Below are positions 55,580 to 64,000 of a DNA stretch of 64,000 nt, one piece after another (positions within the stretch are counted from its first letter, which is position 1; each line of letters starts with the position of its first letter). The stretch comes from Pomphorhynchus laevis (lineage: Eukaryota; Acanthocephala; Palaeacanthocephala; Echinorhynchida; Pomphorhynchidae). The stretch covers positions 55,428-119,427 of the forward strand of contig WNNJ02003636.1 of assembly GCA_012934845.2 (NCBI GenBank), written 5' to 3'. The translations under genes were made by a program, and so were the position numbers. The notes under the pieces were generated by a model. It worked only from the letters and a program-made list of their open reading frames with translations, did no database searches and was not told where the DNA came from.

Positions 55580-56225
55580 TCTAAATTTAAACTATGGTCT
55601 ACAATAGCGCTACTGAGGCTCTTTTTGAGTGTGTATTTGTGTTGTTTTAATCTAGTTTCTAATGGTTGGCCTGTTTGACCCACATATATTTTATCGCATT
55701 CTAAACAAGGAATTTTATAAACAACTCATCATTATAATGTTTGGGTTTCTTTTTCAAAATGTTGAGTAGTTTCGGTATTTTACTATTATGCAAAACAATA
55801 TTTGAAGTATTTAATGTTTTATTATTTGAAACAAATATTTTTAAATTAATATTCCAAAAATTATTTATAAATGTCAATCCTATGTATTTCTTTTCTCGTC
55901 CCGGACCAAAAACAACATCTTAATCAGATTTGGTACTTTTCTAGAAAGCCTTTTTAATTGCCCATGATGGAAAACCGTTTTTATATAATAAAATTATAAT
56001 TATTTTATTATTTGTATCAAGCTCATTTATATTGGAAACAATCATCTTACTTCGTAAGAACAAAGAATTGACAGCAGATATTTTCCAAGATGTTGGGACA
56101 TTGGTATTCCACGAAACAATATTTAAATTATTTTTATAATAAACATATGTTTTTAAAATATCATTTGATGTTCTACTAACGACAACATCTAAAAATGTTA
56201 ATCTGTAATCTAATTCTAAGTCCAC
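55580..56225 (-). mobile_element. Penelope-like element remnant with GIY-YIG
   Basis: The minus strand encodes the end of the RT region (RLTFLDVVVSR, TYVYYKNNLNIVSWN) and then VVYKIPCLECDKIYVGQTGQ with PLETRLKQHKYTLKK, a well-kept GIY-YIG nuclease core. Sits between the two LINE copies. Broken; family distinct from PLE A. Confidence 0.85.
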
Positions 56226-56394
56226 TGAATATTTTCATCAAAACCTAATCCGCAATCTTTCCAATAAGCACATATCAACATCCAACACATCAACTCAAAC
56301 TACTCCCATTCGTTTCTAATGTCCTTTCTCCACCCACCGACCCTGCCACCAAATGACGGTGATCGTTTTGATTTTTTTATATAAGCATTACATT

Positions 56395-56480
56395 TTAAAA
56401 AACGTTGTAATTTTTTGAAAATGCTAACAGAGATTAGCGAAATATCAAATAAAATGTTCCTTCTCCAATAATACTTTAAC
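56395..56480. repeat. Single MITE arm
   Basis: GAAAATGCTAACAGAG, ATATCAAATAAAATG and CTCCAATAATA are the inverted counterpart of the 51,245 arm. Confidence 0.55.
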
Positions 56481-56542
56481 GAGCAATAGGGATTGACTCT
56501 CGGCGTCAAATCGGTTACAAACAGATTTAATCCAGAGAGGAA

Positions 56543-57669
56543 ATGAGTGCAATTGTTTCAACTTCGGAGCATCAAAGCTCCATGGAAAAAGCGAAATCTC
56601 TCGAATTTTCAGGCAAATTGGATTCAGATAAAGGTAATTTCCTTGCTAAAGACGATAATTTCACCGAAAAAAAGGTAAGTGATGTTTTCGTGTCTGACTC
56701 TGGTGACTTGGACAGCTTCCCCCTGTTCCAAAAATGAAAAATTTATTACTTATCGCTGGTATTAAACCTATTGAACGTCATCTACTGTTCAATACATTTC
56801 TTCGAGACTTTATTAACAATTTCCCAGGTCGCATAATGTTTAACTCAGTTAAGACTGGCGATAATTTACTAAGAATTTCTTTTGCATCCGCTGATATAGC
56901 AAAACAATATATGGACTTTTTTACAAAGAATCTTTCGCATCTTGGAACATTCAATTTTAAACCTATACAAGCTACTATTAAAATTACAAACTTTCCGCTT
57001 TTTCCCGATGATTCAGATATAAATTGCCTTATGAAAACGTATAAACTTTCCTCAGTCCGACAGTTAAAGTCTAAATTTGGCGACCCACTGCCGGTCGCAT
57101 TTGCGAACACTGACCGTGATACTGGTGAGGTCATGTGTAGGATTTCAGCTAATCCTTTTATTGGATTTAATCTAAAATGTTCGCTGATCAGCGAAGACCT
57201 TTTTACTTATCCACATTGCAATAAGTGTCATAAGTGGGGGCATTGGGCCTCCACTTGTAAGTTACCTCAACTGTGTGGCATATGCAGCAGTGGTTCCTGC
57301 TCTGCCCTGGCTAATAATTCCAAATGCTCAGCCAACCCCCTCTGTAACAACTGCGGATTGGGGCATCCGTCTTGGTCCCGCAAGTGCCAGCATTTTACTA
57401 AATACAAGAATAAATATGTTCCTTCGTCTGCTGCTACTAAGACCTCTTTTTCTGACGCAGCCAAGACAATTCCTCCTGACAGAATGTCTAATGCGGACAT
57501 TTTGTACCTAATAGAAAACTCTAAGAAAATGATACTTATGCAAATGGAGAACTTAATTAAACCGCTGGTTAACTCTTTGGTACAAAACCCTACTGTTAGT
57601 CATGAAGAGTACTACCCCAAATCCAAAAAAAAGGTGGCTCTGCTCAACCGATCCCACCGAATAAGGTAG
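56543..57669 (+). pseudogene. LINE ORF1, second copy
   Basis: MSAIVSTSEHQSSMEKAK begins the protein; one frame change near 56,730 separates it from the rest (56,734-57,669). The remainder is open: an RRM-like part (LLFNTFLRDF, KPIQATIKITNF), then CNKCHKWGHWASTC and CNNCGLGHPSWSRKC zinc knuckles and a tail SKKKVALLN. Same family as 54,190-55,376 but clearly diverged. Confidence 0.85.
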
Positions 57670-57825
57670 GAAAACTTCTTAAAGCCAGAAATACAAGCTT
57701 TACCGCGGGAAATGAAGATATTGCCCAGGGGGCACCGGTCGATGTCGGGGCTAGTGGTAGGAAGGGAAACCTTTCCACACCTAGCTCTGTCTAGGTCGAC
57801 AGCCCCCGTCTAACTGATCTGTCAC

Positions 57826-60085
57826 ATGGTGAGTAAGCCCGAGCCTTTTTCACTGAATATTCTTCAGTGGAATTCGGGAGGTGCTTCTGCCCTTAGGCTT
57901 CTATCTGGTAGAGACGCAGATGTTATAGTCTTTCAGGTGACGCGGTCTATCCGTCTCCCCCAGGACATTACTCGATTTATCCCTAAGCACATTTATACCC
58001 ACTATACTCCGTATATAACCCCGCCTCACTCCTCTTCATCTCAAGGACTCTTGACCTTAGTTAAATGCTCTTTAATGGTCTTCCCTCATTCTAAACTTCT
58101 TGTGTCCAGCCCTGTCTTGTTTGGTAGTTTCACTCGTCAAAAACGGTAAACGCCTCAGTCTAGCCATCGTCTATATTCGCCCAGGATAGATTCATAAAAA
58201 CCGTGACCTCCTGGATGGGATAATTGATGGCGGCTACGACATGGTACTAGGTGACTTCAATGACAGAACTGGTCGTTGGATTAATGCAGCACTCCGCAGA
58301 GCCAGGAACGGTTATCTTATTCATAAACCACCGTACCCCACCTTTCATTGCACATCAACAAATTCTCTCCTCGACTTACTATTGCTCCACGAGAAGTGGT
58401 TGCTTAAACCCTTCTGCACGGAGCAATCGCGGCAACATCTGTCCACCTCTCATGACCTGATTCGTTGGCGGATAGAGGAGGATTCGCTACTTCGGAGAAG
58501 ATTCCACTTTGACCCCATCAGAGTGGCTTTCTTCCAGGCAGCTATCCAACGCTTCCCCCGAATTGGCGGTTCCAGCTGAGTAAGGATAGGACGAGTATCG
58601 CTCGTCTTAACCCTTCTCAGTCTTCCTTTTGGAAGATTTTCAAGAAGGAGAAGTTTGTTTGTTGGAGGGATAGGGCTGCCGGGTGGATCGGTAGTATAGG
58701 CCTTGGAAATGTTTTGGAGGAGTCACTATCCCTACACAATTATGGAGCCACTCAATCACCGCAACCAATCCCGCCTTAGGGAGACTTCAGGAGTAGAGAT
58801 ATTTCTGTTCCAAATATTCTTAATGCCTGGGGACCTCTTCCGGGCACCCCAAAAACCGTCGCTCCACTCTCTTCACGTGTCTGTCAGCTTTTGACAGCCG
58901 ATCAAAGAAGGGAGGTGGCCGTCACAATGCTTTTAGCCACCCCATCCGATGTGGCCGGTATCAATATTAGTCGAAGAATTTTTTTACCCAAAAAATATTC
59001 TGTCTCATGTCCTAAAGACCTGCGGCCCATTTCGATTCAAAATTCCCTCGTATCGATCTACGAAAAAGCGCTTGCGCATAGAATCTGCGATCATTTAAGT
59101 AGGCGAAATTTAATCCCACCTGGTTTCCATGGGTTCGTCAAAGGTCGCTCGGTCCATTCAGCAGTAGGTGAAGTGCATCAGTTTTGTCGGGAGAATAGTC
59201 ATCAACTTGCTGTGGCTGTTTTCCTTGACTTTTCTGCTGCATTTGACCGCATCTCCATTCCTTTTGTTATCTCTTCTCTCAGGTCCCTCCGGTTGCCTGC
59301 GAGAATTGTTAACAGGGTGGAGATACTGCTGTACACCAAGCGATTTTACTATGATGATGACCCTGATGCGCGTCAGTTCTACCCTATTACGGGTGTGCCT
59401 CAAGGTTCCCCTCTTTATCCTATCTTGTATCTTGTTGCTTCCATAATTCTCTTCAAAATATTTAAACAACGCGATCAACGTCTAGTGGTGTACGCTGATA
59501 ACACCACATCCCTGTTTTCTGGACGCAGGTGTAAGGACGTAGTCTCTAACATCAGCCATTTCTTTTTAAGATTAAAAGACCAGTTGCCCAGGTCCAATCT
59601 TGTTTTAAACTCCGCCAAATCGCAGGTGGTTGTCTTTCATGGCTCCCCTGCGACGAAGCAAAAGCTTAAGAGACTAGCACTCTGTGCTCTAGCCTCCTTA
59701 TTTGCCTCTGAATCACTTCCTATCTTCACAAGTCGAGTAAAATACCCGGGGTTCACCGTTTCGGTGAACTGGTCGGCGAAAGCCGACCTGGATAGACTAA
59801 AACGTATCCTGAAGAGAGCTAGTTGGGCTCTGAAACGGGCCCAGCATCTGTCGTTGAATGGGAAAACTCAGGTGCGCCTATGGGGCACCTGGGTTATCTC
59901 ATGATTAGTCTTCTTCTCTAGAGGACGTCCCCCAGAGCAAAGACTAAGGTTTCTTAAGCTCCTCGTCTCCCTGGACTCTTCGGGGGGTGAAAGACCCCGG
60001 GTGGTTTAGTCGGAAAGCAATGTGCTGGATCGGTTGGAGGGCTCAGATCCCTTTGGATTTGGGGTCCGTCATGAATGGTTGAAGA
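57826..60085 (+). pseudogene. LINE ORF2, second copy, inactivated
   Basis: Frames 57,826-58,149, 58,241-58,579 and 58,891-59,904 cover endonuclease and reverse transcriptase in order. Changes that kill it: FQVT where the sister has LQET (catalytic Glu lost), YADN in place of YADD (catalytic Asp lost), a deletion of about 190 bp after 58,560, and several frameshifts. The 3' end continues to about 60,085 with the same GGTCCGTCAT-type terminus as the other copies. Confidence 0.9.
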
Positions 60086-63000
60086 AGATATAAGAGGTTA
60101 AACAATGAACTTCGGGCCAAAGTCCGTTGAAAGTTTTGGTGACTTTATTTATTACTTATCTGACTCTATTGTCTCTTTTTAATTACAGCCTGTATTTTCT
60201 TTAATAAAATCTTTATTATTATAAGATTTAATCTTTTACAATAAATATTTTTACATTGCAAATATAAATATTACTTAAGATGACGAGTTGCTGTTAAGCA
60301 ATTTCTTCTTCAATTTTATACAATTTAAGACCAATGTGCGTAGGTAGTTCAATAGTAATGATAAACTAGATAATTCACTAGTAGTCAATCTAGAACGTTC
60401 ATGTGCGATCAAACCTAGTAATCCGCTTCTTCGTTATTGTTAGGTAATAAGTCCCATATTTCTCTTTTGATAAAATTTATAAACTTTAGGATAAACGAGG
60501 GTTGTTTTGAATCTGCAAAGTCAACGAGCAGAAATACATCAATAAAGCGCTGTAATTTTAAGAAGATAAGGTGAATTTATTCCTTCACGTTATCATGCCT
60601 TTCTATCATATCAAAAACAAAAAGCCACTATAATTAAGAAAATGTTATAAATTCACAGGTGCAATCGTAAATAATACAAAAAGTTAAAATTACTGACGCT
60701 GTTGAAAGTTTATGATGTATCGAGATTAATTAATGACCTGTGTGTCATTTTAAAAAAGTTATTTCGTTTTTATTCTTTGATTTGAAATAGGAGTTGTTGA
60801 TATACATAACAGCATTATGAGTAGTACTCTTCGTTTCTTTTTTACGATTAACACATGAAGACAGACGTCAATTACTTTATTGTTTTGGTCGTCCTTCACC
60901 ATTACCACCACAATAATATCGAAACGACCTAGGCACTCTTTAGTTTGACGAATGTTTTTTTTATTTATCTCTCAATTGCATTTGGTCGTTACTTCGTGGT
61001 GGTTCACCTTCACATTTTCATCTGTTTATTTTCATTGTGTCTTACTAAATGCGCTATCCAACGGCGTTGATCCTGTTCAGTTGGGCATAGTATCAGCAAC
61101 GATGCAGTACTAACATCGGCTTTGACTAAGTTTAAAATAAAACGCTTAACAGAAAGAAAAACGATTTTTATATTAAAGTTTAAATTGTTGACGATTGGCG
61201 ATTATACAAATCGAAATCGCTGTATGGCAATAAAAAAATTATTGATTCATATTTGAAAAAAATCTGTAGCAGAACCAACACAGACAATTTTGAAATGACT
61301 AAAAAACTATAAGTCTAATCATAATGATGTTTAAGTAAAATAAAATCATTTTTTTAAATATTACGTATATCATAAACGACGTATTTTAAAGTTTATTGTT
61401 CGCAGTTATGTTCTCTAATAAACAATTGAACTGAAATACAAAGATGGAAAGTAAATATGCAAGATCAAAATTAAATATACACATATTTTTATAAGTAAAA
61501 TGCTCACTGATCGAACTTGTATATATTTTAAAATAAAAAATACAAATATTAAATTTCATTTTTCCCATTTAGCATCTTGCTTGTTCTAAATGAATTTGAA
61601 CTGTATTGTTTTGGAATTTCATAGCAAATAAAAACAGTAAAAGCATAAATGTATATTTTTTATTTCGCTTTATACATCATCATCAGAAAGAAATCAAAAA
61701 GAACTATAATTTGTTCTAATGTATTTCTCCAATTTATTACGTTTTTTAGATTGCATTACTAATGCAATACAATTCTTATAATATATAAAAATGCAGCTAA
61801 CTATCGCCAATTTATTTTTATATTTCCCTTTATAGCTAGCAATATATAGCATGATCAAGAAAACACAAGTTTATTTTTAAATTACGCTGGCTGCTGTTAC
61901 TAGATTATCAGAAAGATGCAACACAAGCAGTTAGTGAACAAATTGTATTGCTGATTATGTAGCTAGCAGCAGTGACTAGCGAAATATAAAAGTAATTTTG
62001 TGTTTTGATTGACGTTGCTTCAAAATTCCGAATTTAATGGATCAAAATCAGTTATTTTTAATTTTCATAACTGGTTGCTAACATTATTGTCAGCAAAAAA
62101 AAACTTTAAATTTTCACAATCTCACTCATTTTTGAATATCCAATTATATTTACACGTGCAAATGCAGATAGCTATTTATGTAATCGACAACTAGCTTATG
62201 ATCTCTTTCGTTAAAATCGTCCCGGTTGCCGTTCTATAATTATAGTCAAGATCATAATACCCGGATATGATAGCAAATAAATTTAACCAATCAATTTAAT
62301 TGATTTTATCACTAATATTGTGAATAAGGATATGATGACTTAAAAGAAACCAATGTGTTATTCAGTTTCGTCCAATAGCACAATTCGACCGTTGTCCGAG
62401 AACAATCGAACAGCGGCCTATTGAATGTCCGTACTGATCGCATAGCCTTTCAGTTGTCCCGACAAAATCAAGGCGATTTAAAATTTGTGGCGTAATCGTG
62501 TATCATAATTATATACAATTAGAAATTCGATTAAAAATGAATGATTTTGATCAATATATTCTAAATTTGGAATTTTGAAGGAGTATTAACAAAACACAAG
62601 TGTATTTTTATATTTCGCTATTTGCTGAAAAGCAAATGATCAAAAAACCGCAATTTACTTTTAGAATTTCCTAATTATTATGACGATGATGTCAGCAGCA
62701 GCAATTTTGAACGATCGACTAGAACGTTCCTGAGGGATCAAACCTGGTTATCCGTTTCTTGCCTACTATTGGGTATTAACAAAACTACCAAATATTTCGA
62801 TTTGTATACCCTGATAGAGATCAGGATGTACATCTAGTGTAGTATATAAGGTGTTAATAAATCAGACTCCCTTTTTTGCTTCAAACATTGTCATATGTAA
62901 GAGACAAATAATTTAATATTTACAAAAATTTAGAACTGAAAACCTTTCAATACCATTAGTTAATCATACTTTTAATCATACGTACAATAATAATTAACAG

Positions 63001-64000
63001 CTAACTACAATTTAAAACATCCGTTTTTCTTGTAATTATTATTAAAGAAGGAACATATCAACAAATATTTTAGAATTGAAGTGAATGCTGAAAAACAACT
63101 TGCGAGATCCAGTTATATAAAATCAATAACTTCCTTAATGTATAACGAAATCAATATCAGATTATTTCTGGGCAAATATTTGTGCCAACAGCATAAACAA
63201 CAAAATAAACTTCCAAGATATAAAAATGAAGCCTAATGGTATTGGATCCTGACTTTCAGATAAATATAAAATATCAATGATCACGGAAAACGATACGGGT
63301 TTAGTGTGAGTTTTAATTTTTTATAGAAGCATGTTCCTATCTCAATTAAAAACATATACAATGTTTAGAAAGAAGTTACCACTTATTTAATTATGACCTT
63401 TCCGACTACTCGTTTTTCTCTGAGATGCAGCAATAAGTTGCAACAAAATATTTATTTTTATGTATTGCAGACGTGCAAAAATCAGTGTAATTCAGTACAC
63501 TGTATCAGTATAAATGCTGTTCTCTTCGAGTTGATTTTTGTTTTGTTTTCCTACAGTATATTAGCTAATGAATTATTTAGCACGTGAGCACAAATTAATT
63601 TGAATGAATATTTGAATCAAAAAATTTCCGGTCGGACCAATCGATTTTGATAAAAATGACAGCAATCGAATGTTTAGCTAACAGAATACTATTCTTGATT
63701 ATCTAATATTAAGGATATATATATATTGATATGTTCAAATTCTTGACGTTATTTGTGCACGAATATTTGATGAAATAAAAATTTATTCCCCAAAAGCTAG
63801 ATTTTTTTCGATACTCAATGTGATATTTAATTTTACGTATCGTAGTTATTTCTGACGATTGTCACACTAGCAAGCTTTCAAATAAAAAATGACTACAATA
63901 CGCTGAAAATTATTGTTAAAGAATATCGAAAATTTATCCTTTTGAACAAAAATGTTTCACTTTGGTGTTTACTGCACGAAAACAGTGGGCTAGTAGAATT
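60086..64000. other. AT-rich flank without a recognisable gene
   Basis: The open frames here are short (about 60 codons), AT-biased and resemble nothing. A repeat pair links 60,385-60,455 and 62,711-62,775 (CTAGAACGTTC, GATCAAACCTRGTWATCCG). Ribozyme-like foldbacks lie at 61,640-62,005. Confidence 0.5.
61640..62005. repeat. Foldback repeats with weak hammerhead-like motifs
   Basis: 61,865-61,915 and 61,950-62,005 are inverted relatives (CACAAGTTTATTTTTAAATT, GCTGCTGTTACTAG). On the + strand CTGATTATGTA, GCTAG/CTAGC and GAAATATAAAA resemble a decayed core. At 61,655-61,690 the minus strand has CTGATGATGATGTATAAAGC, GAAATA and TATA. None is complete. Confidence 0.35.

Noticed and set aside
60840-63600. 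Several 60-codon frames in the right flank as small genes
   Set aside because: Length and composition expected by chance in AT-rich DNA; no motif, splice partner or similarity.
1-64000. CRISPR array or prokaryotic operon
   Set aside because: Tandem repeats here have no spacer pattern, and the genes are spliced eukaryotic genes.

Overview
The window is AT-rich eukaryotic DNA, almost certainly from an invertebrate animal. It has spliced genes with kilobase introns full of degraded retroelements, animal-type ORC1 and OGG1 proteins, and abundant Penelope-like elements (PLEs). The sequence alone does not settle the phylum. No prokaryotic, CRISPR, rRNA or tRNA feature was found.

Two host genes lie head to tail on the + strand. 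ORC1 (origin recognition complex subunit 1, AAA+ ATPase) runs from 5,140, the first exon I can see, to its stop at 30,358. Eleven phase-compatible exons give 486 residues; any N-terminal BAH region was not found. OGG1 (8-oxoguanine DNA glycosylase) runs from 32,275 to 48,408 in six exons, giving about 350 residues with all catalytic motifs.

Layout: 1-4,750 holds LINE and endonuclease-type retroelement debris. 5,140-30,358 is ORC1, whose introns carry PLE pieces, retroelement C-terminal fragments, a hammerhead-ribozyme element (13,437-13,994), foldback repeats and a degraded hAT transposon. 31,760-32,125 is a duplicated repeat in front of OGG1. 32,275-48,408 is OGG1, with PLEs in its introns, one of them interrupted by a GC-rich calmodulin-like fragment, and a tandem hammerhead element (46,929-47,815). 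49,526-50,194 is a third tandem-plus-inverted element with a target-site duplication. 51,559-60,085 holds two head-to-head copies of one LINE around a PLE remnant; the minus-strand copy keeps an open 819-residue ORF2. 60,085-64,000 is AT-rich with repeats and no supportable gene.

The most notable content is a set of small non-autonomous elements that resemble animal retrozymes. Each is a tandem dimer of a 310-370 bp unit followed by a truncated inverted copy. Two families carry hammerhead cores (CTGATGA, stem II, GAAA, stem III, cleavage site), and two composites are bounded by perfect 12- and 14-bp direct repeats. PLEs with GIY-YIG endonuclease in the same window are plausible mobilising partners.
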